Source of the DNA: Hyphomicrobium zavarzinii ATCC 27496 | Lineage (GTDB): Bacteria > Pseudomonadota > Alphaproteobacteria > Rhizobiales > Hyphomicrobiaceae | Assembly: GCF_000383415.1 (NCBI RefSeq) | Contig: NZ_KB911258.1 | Coordinates: 62,001-126,000, forward strand | Length of the DNA stretch: 64,000 nucleotides | Direction: 5' to 3' | In this document: positions 53,027 to 60,896 of the stretch, piece after piece | How the letters are laid out: each line of letters starts with the position of its first letter | Position numbering within the stretch: position 1 is the stretch's first letter | Translations under genes and position numbers: made by a program | Notes under the pieces: model-generated | The model's input: the letters and a program-made list of their open reading frames with translations, nothing else | Told to the model about the DNA's origin: nothing | The model's database searches: none

Positions 53027-54439
53027 TCACTCCTTGCTTGGCCCGGAGGCGGGCGCGATGTCCGCAACCGGCGTATCGCTCTCGGTCCCCGCCTGCGCCG
53101 CTGCATTCACGGTCGCGATGTAATGGGCAATCGCACCGATCTCCGGCTCTGGCAGATCGATGCGCGGCATGTAGGGAATGGCGCCGTGCTTCAGCGGTCC
53201 TCGCAGAAACGCGGCGATCAGGTCTTCGTCCGTCGAACGCCGGAACTTGTCGGGAATGCTCCGCAGAGGCGCTCCCGGATCGAGCGAATGACAGTTCGAG
53301 CAGGCGATCTTCGCGAGAAGCTCGCCCACCTCGTACCGGTTCTCGTCCGTCACCGTCCTCAGCCGATCGGGCACGAAGGGATGGAGCTTGAGCAGTCCCT
53401 TCTCCGCGATCGTCTCGACCTCTGCCACGATCTCCTTGCCCGGAACGTCGCGGGCGATCACCTGATTGCCGTAGATATACTGCCCGGCCACATAGGGCTT
53501 GCGCATACTCTCGCGCATGCGTTCTTCCGGCCAAACGCCGACGACGGCGATGAAGGTGAACACCGGTACCGCGATCCAGAGCCGAACGATCTGCGGTCTT
53601 GCCCATGCGGCGATCAGATAGAGCGACGCCACCGCGACGACGGCCATCATGCCGGCCGCGTAGGACGGCAGAAGGTGCGCCTTCAGCATCACGCGTGCGT
53701 TTTCGGGCAACGTCTGCAGATAGTAGAAGAACATCATCACGGAGAAGAGACCGCCGACCAGGCCGACCGGCGCCAGCATGCGGATGACGCCGTGCTTCAG
53801 CTCTCTGTCCTTCATGCCGGCCGCGACCATGAAACCGACGACGGCAGCCATGACGAGCATCGAGCCTGTCCTGACCCCGAGGTGGGCAAAGAAGTTGAGA
53901 TTGTAGAAGGCGTCGTTCGTGGAGCCGGTCATGTACCAGGACTCCGAACCCGGCCACATCATGAACGAGAGGATGCCGACGATCAGCAACATTGTCGCCC
54001 ACGAGGCGAGTGCGAAGGACCACGTGAGCTTGAGATGGGAAAGCGGATCGATCTTTCCGATGAGGTAGACGAGCGCGTAGACGCCGATCACCTCGACGGT
54101 GAAGTAAACCCACTCGGCCGCCCACACCCACACGAAGTTATGGATCAGGCCGCCGACGCCGCGCGGGCTCGCAACCGTGATGGCATACCAGATGCCGGGA
54201 CCCGTGATGGAGCCGATGATGTAGGAGAAAACCAGTAGGAAAACGCCATACCGCTTGATGAAGGTCATCAACTGAGGCTGGTTGTCCCTGTAGGCTTTGG
54301 TTTCGAGTAGAGCGAAGAGAAAGGCCGCGCCGACCGACGTGTGTGAAGCCACAACGTGGATGACGCCGATGATACCCATGACCCAGGCCGTGCCGATGTA
54401 GGGCACGTAGAAGGTCGGGTACATGCCGAGCATGTCCAT
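53027..54439 (-). CDS. CydA-like subunit fused to a cytochrome c domain
   Basis: 470 residues. About nine transmembrane helices, first helix with IHVVASHTSVGAAFLFALLETKA (His28, His33) matching the pattern in the neighbouring subunit. GVFLLVFSYIIGSITGPGIWYAI and ...AAEWVYFTVEVIGVYA follow CydA helix order. From about residue 310 a periplasmic domain begins, with a haem motif CSNCH at 380-384 and IPYMPRIDLPEPEIGAIAHYI, the Met ligand region of a class I cytochrome c. No GRQPW quinol loop. This is the layout of cytochrome bd-superfamily members that use cytochrome c instead of quinol (OR-C type, from memory of published classifications). Substrate inferred. Confidence 0.78.
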   Translation of the reverse strand: MDMLGMYPTFYVPYIGTAWVMGIIGVIHVVASHTSVGAAFLFALLETKAYRDNQPQLMTFIKRYGVFLLVFSYIIGSITGPGIWYAITVASPRGVGGLIHNFVWVWAAEWVYFTVEVIGVYALVYLIGKIDPLSHLKLTWSFALASWATMLLIVGILSFMMWPGSESWYMTGSTNDAFYNLNFFAHLGVRTGSMLVMAAVVGFMVAAGMKDRELKHGVIRMLAPVGLVGGLFSVMMFFYYLQTLPENARVMLKAHLLPSYAAGMMAVVAVASLYLIAAWARPQIVRLWIAVPVFTFIAVVGVWPEERMRESMRKPYVAGQYIYGNQVIARDVPGKEIVAEVETIAEKGLLKLHPFVPDRLRTVTDENRYEVGELLAKIACSNCHSLDPGAPLRSIPDKFRRSTDEDLIAAFLRGPLKHGAIPYMPRIDLPEPEIGAIAHYIATVNAAAQAGTESDTPVADIAPASGPSKE

Positions 54440-54549
54440 GAGCTGTTTCCTTTGTTTTCAGGCAATAGGACCTCTCCTGCGCACGCGCGTGCGTGCCAGT
54501 GCGCGCCGGCCTTGAGCCGGACGAACGGGAAGGAGAGGGAGAAACGCGC

Positions 54550-54927
54550 TCAGGCTCGGGGTGGTCCGCGCGGCCCCAGCACCGGCAATGCCGGATTGAC
54601 GCCGATGGATGCGATACGCGGGAAGTGCCGATTGACGGCAACGCACCGAAGGGAAAGCCACGCGTAGCCGGACCGTGACGGCGGAAGGCCCGGCGCGGCG
54701 ATCAGGCGGCACGCTTTGCAACTGCTCTTAGAGGCACCGGCACGGCCCGAGGTGTCTCCTTTGGTCAGACAGAGGACGGGTAGCGTGCCGTCCGGCATGG
54801 CGAACTCGGCCAGATCCGCGGCCGATGGCTGCGCTGGTCTATGCGCAAAGCCGATCGACAGGCTGGCCAGCGCATAGAGCACCAGCACCAGACAGCGCGC
54901 AGGTTTGACCCAGCCGGCTCGTCTCAT
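54550..54927 (-). CDS. Small secreted protein with C-terminal RGPP motif (DUF2946-like)
   Basis: 125 residues. Signal-peptide-like start (CLVLVLYALASLSIGFAHRP), then DGTLPVLCL, a CKAC pair, and the C-terminal GPRGPPRA. Three other genes in 54.5-60.8 kb share the ICTG/VLC, Cys pair and RGPP features. DUF2946-like proteins are associated with metal uptake loci and TonB receptors, but have no proven role. Same strand as DUF2244 and the bd-like genes. Confidence 0.68.
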   Translation of the reverse strand: MRRAGWVKPARCLVLVLYALASLSIGFAHRPAQPSAADLAEFAMPDGTLPVLCLTKGDTSGRAGASKSSCKACRLIAAPGLPPSRSGYAWLSLRCVAVNRHFPRIASIGVNPALPVLGPRGPPRA

Positions 54928-54958
54928 GACGCGTCCGTCATGGCTATCCGCTCCGCGA

Positions 54959-55141
54959 TCATGCGAAGAAATAGTAGTAGGCGAGGGGCGCCCAGACGAG
55001 CGTGGTCGTGATCAAGCCCTTGATGGTCTGGTATGCGATCCACGCCCAGAAAGCAGCCGACGTCGCCCGCCCGGCTCCTTGCCCGGCATGAGCGGCGGCC
55101 GCGCGGCCTCGGCGGCCGAGCGAAGCAAATCGCCGAAACAT
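54959..55141 (-). CDS. Small single-helix membrane protein
   Basis: 60 residues; ATG preceded by GAGGA. Basic N-terminus (FRRFASLGRRGRAAAA) and one hydrophobic helix (AFWAWIAYQTIKGLITTTLVWAPLAYYYF). Might be a small accessory subunit of the neighbouring bd-like complex by analogy with CydX, but it shows no CydX-specific motif. Confidence 0.55.
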   Translation of the reverse strand: MFRRFASLGRRGRAAAAHAGQGAGRATSAAFWAWIAYQTIKGLITTTLVWAPLAYYYFFA

Positions 55142-55197
55142 GATCGTTACATCCTCGCTGTTGATCGTCCCCGTCGCGCCGATGGCGCGCAGGTTCC

Positions 55198-55770
55198 TCA
55201 CGGTGCGTACGGCCCTTTGGTGAGCAGGGCCCAGCCCGGCCCGGTCTCGATGCGTAGCGGCACCGAATAGGGGCGCAGAGCGTCGACGAAGGCCGTCGAA
55301 AAGGCTTCCCGCTCGAACGGGGAGAGGTCGCGCGCGATCTCCACGCTCTGTTTCCGCAGCTTAAGGATCAGCCGCCGGCACCCAAAATCCGGATCGTCGC
55401 AGCGCAAGACGCTGAGGCCGTAGCACGGCAGATGTTGCTCGGTCATCGCGCTGCGAAATGCGAACCGTCGGATCGAAATGGTGCCATCCGCAACCTCGAT
55501 CTCCTCGCGGCGGTGTCGCTGGCACAGCCTGAAAACATGAAGCACGAGAATGGCCCCCGCGACATCGAGGGAGACGAACATCGAAACCGGCCACCACCCG
55601 TGGGTGAGCGCCGGAAGCTGAATAGCGATGCCGAGCATAAGAAGCGCGGCGTAAAGGACGAGAGCGGCGTTGTCGCTCAGACTCTGGTGCGGCGTGATGA
55701 TGAACGAAGCCGGCGCGCTCGCGCGCGCGGTACCGGCTTGCGAAGACGCAAGCGCATCCGGTGATGGCAT
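55198..55770 (-). CDS. DUF2244 membrane protein
   Basis: 190 residues from the ATG preceded by GTGAGG. Two adjacent helices (about 40-80) are followed by a soluble beta-rich domain (EEIEVADGTISIRRFAFRS and LILKLRKQSVEIARDLSPFEREAF). DUF2244 genes are frequent neighbours of cytochrome oxidase genes in alphaproteobacteria, consistent with the adjacent bd-like genes. Function unknown; an upstream in-frame ATG (55818) lacks a ribosome site. Confidence 0.8.
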   Translation of the reverse strand: MPSPDALASSQAGTARASAPASFIITPHQSLSDNAALVLYAALLMLGIAIQLPALTHGWWPVSMFVSLDVAGAILVLHVFRLCQRHRREEIEVADGTISIRRFAFRSAMTEQHLPCYGLSVLRCDDPDFGCRRLILKLRKQSVEIARDLSPFEREAFSTAFVDALRPYSVPLRIETGPGWALLTKGPYAP

Positions 55771-55845
55771 GGTGGCCTCACGATCTATCCAATCCAAATC
55801 GGGATTGCGCGCAGGCATGGCGTGCCAGCACGCGCAAATGTGCGA

Positions 55846-56238
55846 TCAGGCAGGAAGAGACGGAGGTGCGCGCGAGCGGATATTGAGCGGCTTGTTCTGG
55901 TCGCCCGGCGCGCGCAGGCGCGTCGGCAGAACGGCGGCAGGCGGCGCAGCATCATAGGTGAGGCTGTCGCTCTCTGCTGGCAGGAGGCCGGGCGCAGAGG
56001 TCAGAAGACACGCGTCGCAGACGGCTCCGGCATGGCGCTTGGCGGGCAGCGAGCCCGGCTCCGTGCTTCCTGTTCCGCAAATGACCGGAAGCGTGCCGTC
56101 TGGCAACGCATAGGCCGCGAGATCGGCCCCGGACGCCAATGCGAGCGGGCGATGCGCAAAGCCGACCGTCACCGCCGCCAGCACGTAGAATGCCAGCAAG
56201 AAGTGTCGGGCGATCATGTTTCTGCGCAAGCGTCGCAT
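55846..56238 (-). CDS. Small secreted protein, DUF2946-like paralogue
   Basis: 130 residues; a second Met at 56217 is equally likely as start. Hydrophobic leader (FLLAFYVLAAVTVGFAHRP), DLAAYALPDGTLPVICGTG, CDAC and C-terminal SRAPP, parallel to the protein at 54550-54927. The FAHRP and DGTLPV(I/L)C stretches are almost identical in the two, so they are recent paralogues separated by two genes. Confidence 0.68.
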   Translation of the reverse strand: MRRLRRNMIARHFLLAFYVLAAVTVGFAHRPLALASGADLAAYALPDGTLPVICGTGSTEPGSLPAKRHAGAVCDACLLTSAPGLLPAESDSLTYDAAPPAAVLPTRLRAPGDQNKPLNIRSRAPPSLPA

Positions 56239-56311
56239 GGGCGCACGATCTGCAAGGTTGAGACACTGGTCAAGGCGATTAATCGTCGCGAGGATAAAGG
56301 ATCATCTGCAT

Positions 56312-57145
56312 TCAACCGTTTTTCGCCGCCGCACGCCGGGCGGCCTCTGCCGCCTTCACGAGGAACGGCGCGAACATCGCCGTCATCATGTCGAGGTTAA
56401 CCCTGGACGCCTTGGCCGGTGAGCCGGAGTCGAAGGGAGGCGCGGGATCGTACTCGCCCATGAGCTGGACGCCTTCCGCGTATTGGCGGTCTCGCAGCTT
56501 GCCGACGAGGGTGAGTCCGAAATCGATGCCGGCGGTGACGCCGCCGCCCGTGATGCGATTGCGGTCTTCCACCACGCGGGCATCTATGGGCTCGGCGCCG
56601 AATTCGCGCAGAATTTCGCGCGTGGCCCAATGCGAGGTCGCCTTGTACCCCTTGAGAAGTCCCGCAGCGCCCAAAACCAGAGACCCCGTGCAGACGCTCG
56701 TCACGTATTTCGCACGCGAGCCTCGATCCTTGAGGAAAGCGATGGTCGCCTCGTCTTCGATGGCAGCAAGGGTCCCGTCGCTGCCGCCTGGAACGCAGAT
56801 GATGTCGAGATCTGCCGGACACTCGTCGAACGTGACCGAAGGCATGAAGACGAGCTGTTGATCGCTCACGACCGGCTCTTTCGTTTTCGCCACGATATGC
56901 ACCGTGGAGCCCATCAGGCTGGCCAGCATGTAATGCGGACCAACCATGTCGAGCGCGGTAAACTTCGGGTAGATCAAAAACGCGATCTGCTCCTTGCCGT
57001 ACCAGGAGGCGGGCATCTCGTGCATGTCGCCGTGGGCCGATTGGGCGCCGCCGGCTTGCTCGGCTGCACCGGCGGTCGCGGGAAGCAAAGTGCTTCCCAC
57101 GCCGCCGGCCAGCATCATCAGAACGTCTCGTTTGGAGAGCGGCAT
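56312..57145 (-). CDS. Exported DJ-1/PfpI-like protein (isonitrile hydratase-like)
   Basis: 277 residues, ATG behind GAGG. Tat- or Sec-type leader (SKRDVLMMLAGGVGSTLLPATAGAA). The GATase1-like domain has IAFLIYPKFTALDMVGP, IICVPGGSDGTLAAI and the nucleophile Cys in VTSVCTGSLVLGAAGLL; ATREILREFGAEP and GGGVTAGIDFGLTLVG are conserved. Most relatives are cytoplasmic isonitrile hydratase or AraC-associated proteins; an exported copy beside a siderophore receptor is unusual. Substrate unknown. The stop of the receptor gene lies 7 bp before its start on the same strand. Confidence 0.85.
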   Translation of the reverse strand: MPLSKRDVLMMLAGGVGSTLLPATAGAAEQAGGAQSAHGDMHEMPASWYGKEQIAFLIYPKFTALDMVGPHYMLASLMGSTVHIVAKTKEPVVSDQQLVFMPSVTFDECPADLDIICVPGGSDGTLAAIEDEATIAFLKDRGSRAKYVTSVCTGSLVLGAAGLLKGYKATSHWATREILREFGAEPIDARVVEDRNRITGGGVTAGIDFGLTLVGKLRDRQYAEGVQLMGEYDPAPPFDSGSPAKASRVNLDMMTAMFAPFLVKAAEAARRAAAKNG

Positions 57146-57152
57146 GTGGACC

Positions 57153-59621
57153 TCAATATTTGTAGACCAACGTGCCAAAGAACTGCCGGTCGGCACCGGG
57201 AGCCACCTGTCCGTCGAACCAGATGTACGGAACGAAGTAGTCTTCGTCCGTGAGGTTCTTCACGTTGAGGCTCGCAGCGAAGGTCTCGTTCTCGTAGCCG
57301 ATTTTTGCGTCGATCGTGTAGTAAGAGCCGGTTTTGTAGATGTTGGCGGTGTCCACGTATGAGCCGGATGCCGCGTAGATGCCGGCACCCGCACTGAAGC
57401 CCTTGAGCGCGCCGTCGAATTCATAATTGACCCACAGCCTGCCGGAATGCTCTGGCACGCCGGGAGGCGTGGTGCCGGCCGGTACGACGCTGAATGACGT
57501 CGCGTCGAAAAAGTCGTCACTGAACTCGATGTCCGTGTAGCCGTAGTTTGCCAGCACGGACCAATTCCGGTTGGGCTGCCATAGCAAATCGAACTCGTAG
57601 CCACGCGACGACTGGTTCGTGAGGCTGGCAACACCCAGCGGGCCGGTAGCTGGCACGTTGCTGCGGTCGATTTCAAAATAGGCGGCGGTGCCGCTGAGCT
57701 GATTTCCGAAATTGAACTTGATGCCGACCTCGCGCTGCTCCGATTCTTCGGGCTTCGGTTCGAGAACCGCCTGCGAATAGCCCACCCAACGCATGCCCTC
57801 GCTGTAGCTGGCATAGACGGACAGGTCTCTTGTCAGATCGACCACCGCTCCGGCCCTCGGCAGAACCTTTGTTTCGTCGGTCCTGAAAGTCGTCGGTGTG
57901 GGCAAGCCCGTCATCGGGTCGAAGATGGCCCGCTCATTGTACTCGATGTCGATGTTGGCGAGCCGCGCTCCGGCAAGGAGGTGGACGCGATCGTAGATCG
58001 TCGACTGGAGCTGAACGTAAGCGCCCTTGGTGACGTAGGTGTTGTCGGCGTCGAAGGCAGGGAAGAACTCACCCGTTCCGGGGGCGGGATCCTTGTATGG
58101 AACCTGGAAGGAAGGGTTCTTCAGGTCGATGGCTGGAAATGGAGACGGCGGCACACAGGCAGGGAAAGGAGGCGCGCCGCCCAGGCATCCAAGGTAGCCC
58201 ATCAGGCCAAGGGTATCGACAAACATGTAACCCTTGTCCGTGACATGGCTGTAGTCGGCACCGATGAGCGCGGTGTTCTTGGTTTCGCCGAGAGCAAATC
58301 TGGCCTGCAGGTTCGGATTGATCGTGAACTCTTCTTGCTGTTGACCCATCAAGACATTCAGCAAAGTCCACGTCGTCGGCCCGACATCGGGCGCGGCTGT
58401 CGTTGGCCCTTGCGAAGGTTGCACCGCATCCGTCTTGCTGTAGCGCGTCTTCACGTTGAAGGACCACACAGGATCGAACCTGTGATCCAAGCTGAGGGTA
58501 ACTCCCTGTCGCTCGACGTCGGTGCGAGGGATGTTCGGATCGCCCGTGTACAAGCTCGGATCGATCCGGAAATCTCCAGCCACGGTGCCGACTGCCGGCA
58601 AGCCGGGATACGCCTGCTGCTTTGACTTCGCGAACGAGCCTTGAATAGTCAGCGTCGTGTCCGTCTTGTTGGTGATCGTAAGAGTAGGATCGATGGCATA
58701 GCGGTCGGACTCGAGGACATCGATGTAGCTGTCGGCGCCGCTGTACTCGCCGGTCAGCCGGAACAGAACAGTGCCATTCGATGTAATCGGCTGATTGATG
58801 TCGAAGAACGTACGGAGATAGTCGTGACTCCCTACGGCGATCCCGAATTCGCCGCCCGCGACATCAGTCGGCAGCTTCGAAATCAAGTTCACTGCGCCAG
58901 AAACGGGAGCGCCCGCGCCGCCGCCGTAGAGGATCGCGCTCGGTCCCTTGAGCACTTCGACACGCTCGATATTCGAGTAGGCATCGCGATGAGTATTGCC
59001 GAACAGAACGGGCATCCCATCGATCCACAGGTCGGCGCTGAAGCCTCTGATCTTGAAGGGCGACATCTCCGCGTTGCCGATGGCGCTGGGATGCGGGCCC
59101 TGCGTGTTCGAAACGTTCTGAAGCGCCTCACCGATGGACGTCGGGCGCTGATCGTCGAGCACGGCTTTCGGAATGACCTGGATCGCTTGGGGGATTTGCT
59201 CGATCGGCGTCGCGGTCTTGGTCGACGACATGGCCGAGAGCGCCTGGTAGCCGTACACCGGGCCTGCCGTGGTCAACGTCGTGCCGGGCGGAAGCTCCAT
59301 GTCGGGAAGGTCGAGCGCCGGATTGTAGCTGCCGAGCGCGGTTGCGGGATCGCTCGCCTCGGCGGCCATCGGGGCCGAAGGCGCGGGCGCAGTCATGGCG
59401 GAAGACTGCGCGCTGCTCTTCTTGCTCGAGCTTTTCGCTTTTGCGCTTGGAGACGTCGTGACTTCCACAGGCGGGAGCTCGGCCGGCTTGTCTGGCGCTT
59501 GAGCGAGGACTTTCGCCGCCAGCGCGGCAAGCGCCAGCAGCGAGAGCACGAGGGCAAATAGGATCGATACGAAATTTCGATACAAGCGGTCGAGACGCGC
59601 CGCGTGAGGCAAGGCAGCCAT
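57153..59621 (-). CDS. TonB-dependent siderophore receptor
   Basis: 822 residues. Leader with hydrophobic segment (about 18-40, ending VLAQA), then LPPVEVTT and a Ser/Lys/Ala-rich linker. The plug domain contains TATPIEQIPQAIQVIPKAVLDDQRP, SPFKIRGFSADLWIDGMP and IERVEVLKGPSAILYGGGAG, typical of FhuA/FpvA-type receptors. The 22-strand barrel follows, ending FFGTLVYKY. Imports ferric siderophores with TonB-ExbB-ExbD energy; the siderophore is not identifiable. Confidence 0.93.
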   Translation of the reverse strand: MAALPHAARLDRLYRNFVSILFALVLSLLALAALAAKVLAQAPDKPAELPPVEVTTSPSAKAKSSSKKSSAQSSAMTAPAPSAPMAAEASDPATALGSYNPALDLPDMELPPGTTLTTAGPVYGYQALSAMSSTKTATPIEQIPQAIQVIPKAVLDDQRPTSIGEALQNVSNTQGPHPSAIGNAEMSPFKIRGFSADLWIDGMPVLFGNTHRDAYSNIERVEVLKGPSAILYGGGAGAPVSGAVNLISKLPTDVAGGEFGIAVGSHDYLRTFFDINQPITSNGTVLFRLTGEYSGADSYIDVLESDRYAIDPTLTITNKTDTTLTIQGSFAKSKQQAYPGLPAVGTVAGDFRIDPSLYTGDPNIPRTDVERQGVTLSLDHRFDPVWSFNVKTRYSKTDAVQPSQGPTTAAPDVGPTTWTLLNVLMGQQQEEFTINPNLQARFALGETKNTALIGADYSHVTDKGYMFVDTLGLMGYLGCLGGAPPFPACVPPSPFPAIDLKNPSFQVPYKDPAPGTGEFFPAFDADNTYVTKGAYVQLQSTIYDRVHLLAGARLANIDIEYNERAIFDPMTGLPTPTTFRTDETKVLPRAGAVVDLTRDLSVYASYSEGMRWVGYSQAVLEPKPEESEQREVGIKFNFGNQLSGTAAYFEIDRSNVPATGPLGVASLTNQSSRGYEFDLLWQPNRNWSVLANYGYTDIEFSDDFFDATSFSVVPAGTTPPGVPEHSGRLWVNYEFDGALKGFSAGAGIYAASGSYVDTANIYKTGSYYTIDAKIGYENETFAASLNVKNLTDEDYFVPYIWFDGQVAPGADRQFFGTLVYKY

Positions 59622-59720
59622 GGATTTTGCTTTCGAGATGATCTGACGGGTCAGCGAGGCGCGCGCCGCTCGGACAAAAAGGCCGGCTCGGAACGCACGC
59701 TTCTGCTTCGGAGAACGTCG

Positions 59721-60086
59721 CTAGATCAGCTCGATGGGCGGGCCGCGTGCGGACGTGGCACCCGGCTTAGGCGTCTCGCGGAATATCGCCCGCGTGATGC
59801 GATAGGAAATCGACGCGTAGAGAGCCTGCGTCTCGAGGCGCGCTGGTTCGCTTGCAAGCGCCACGGCACCGAACGTTGCGTAGTCGCAGCGCTTTTCTTT
59901 CTGCGGCTCAGGGGGAAGCTGGTGTCCCTCGGAGTCGAGGGTGAGCGTCTCGGGGCCATACCCCGTACAGATAACGACGGTCACGGCGTCGGCGCTCTGT
60001 GCACGAGCCAGCATGAAGCCGGACGGGAGCAGGGCGTTCACTGCTACCGCGATCGTGCACAGCAGTGTGATCAGGCGTTGTGCCAT
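59721..60086 (-). CDS. Small secreted protein, DUF2946-like, with ICTG and RGPP motifs
   Basis: 121 residues from the internal ATG. Leader (LITLLCTIAVAVNALLPSGFML), VTVVICTGYGPETLTLDS, CDYATFGAVAL and C-terminal TSARGPPIELI. The ICTGYGP and SARGPP stretches recur in the divergent gene at 60414, so they are paralogues. Lies beside the siderophore receptor gene on the same strand. Confidence 0.7.
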   Translation of the reverse strand: MAQRLITLLCTIAVAVNALLPSGFMLARAQSADAVTVVICTGYGPETLTLDSEGHQLPPEPQKEKRCDYATFGAVALASEPARLETQALYASISYRITRAIFRETPKPGATSARGPPIELI

Positions 60087-60413
60087 CTGACCGCCAATCG
60101 CGCCCCCCGAATGCGAGAGAGCCGACGGTAGGTTCGGGTAGGACCGCGAGCAACCCAATGCGAGCCACTCGGGGAATAATCTTGTCTGGCATGTTGCGAA
60201 TTGGACACTTCAGAATTCGTCCGCCTACGGCAGGCGATCCAATTATTCACGTGAGAGCGGGGCACCAATTCATTCGTGAAATGTATGTACGTCGTCGTGC
60301 TCTGACTGCCACACTGCCTTGACTTTCGCCAAGGCGCGGGAAACCGAAGTTGCTATCGCTGATCTAGCACTGCATCTGTCACAAAAGCTCGATCCTCAGG
60401 ACCCAGCGAAGCC
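60087..60413. promoter_or_regulatory. Divergent promoter region between two DUF2946-like genes
   Basis: 327 bp with no gene. CGAATT / AATTCG (about 60195-60217) is a short inverted repeat over GGACACTTCAG, and TTCAGAATTC is partly like an Irr-type ICE box; both are weak. Iron or copper control is plausible from the neighbours but not shown. Confidence 0.45.
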
Positions 60414-60797
60414 GTGATCGTAAGGCGTGTCATCCATCTGCTCTTCCTGGCGGTGTTTGCCGCCCACGCTGTCGTGCCGGCGGGGTTCATGGTTGGCACC
60501 TCTGCCGATACGGGCTCTACGACGCTCGTGATCTGCACGGGCTATGGGCCGCAAATCGTGGCGGACGATCTCGGAGACAGCCAGGCTCCTCTTCAAAAGC
60601 AGAAGCGCGACGTCAAATCTTGCGATTTCGCGACGATGGGCGCTCTGGCTCTGCTCTCTGATGCGCCGTTCCGGCCAGCGTCCGAAGCGGAATTTTCCGC
60701 CGTTGTATACCGGATCACCCGGGATCTTTATTGGGCTACACCGAAGCCTGGCGCCGTCTCCGCGCGCGGCCCCCCTGCTGCGCTCCTAGCCGCTTAA
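60414..60797 (+). CDS. Small secreted protein, DUF2946-like, with ICTG and RGPP motifs
   Basis: 127 residues, GTG start. Leader (VIHLLFLAVFAAHAVVPAGFMVG), LVICTGYGPQIVADD, CDFATMGALAL and the C-terminal VSARGPPAALLAA. Closely parallel to the divergent gene, sharing FM-G, ICTGYGP, CD(F/Y)AT(M/F)GA and SARGPP. Followed at once by a second siderophore receptor on the same strand. Confidence 0.7.
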   Translation: MIVRRVIHLLFLAVFAAHAVVPAGFMVGTSADTGSTTLVICTGYGPQIVADDLGDSQAPLQKQKRDVKSCDFATMGALALLSDAPFRPASEAEFSAVVYRITRDLYWATPKPGAVSARGPPAALLAA

Positions 60798-60896
60798 GCG
60801 GACCCGCTTTTCCTCACATCGTCCTGACCCTTTCGGCTGCGTCCGCACAGTGCGCGTCTGCGCAAGCGGCGGCTGATAAACATCTCGAGTTGCATC

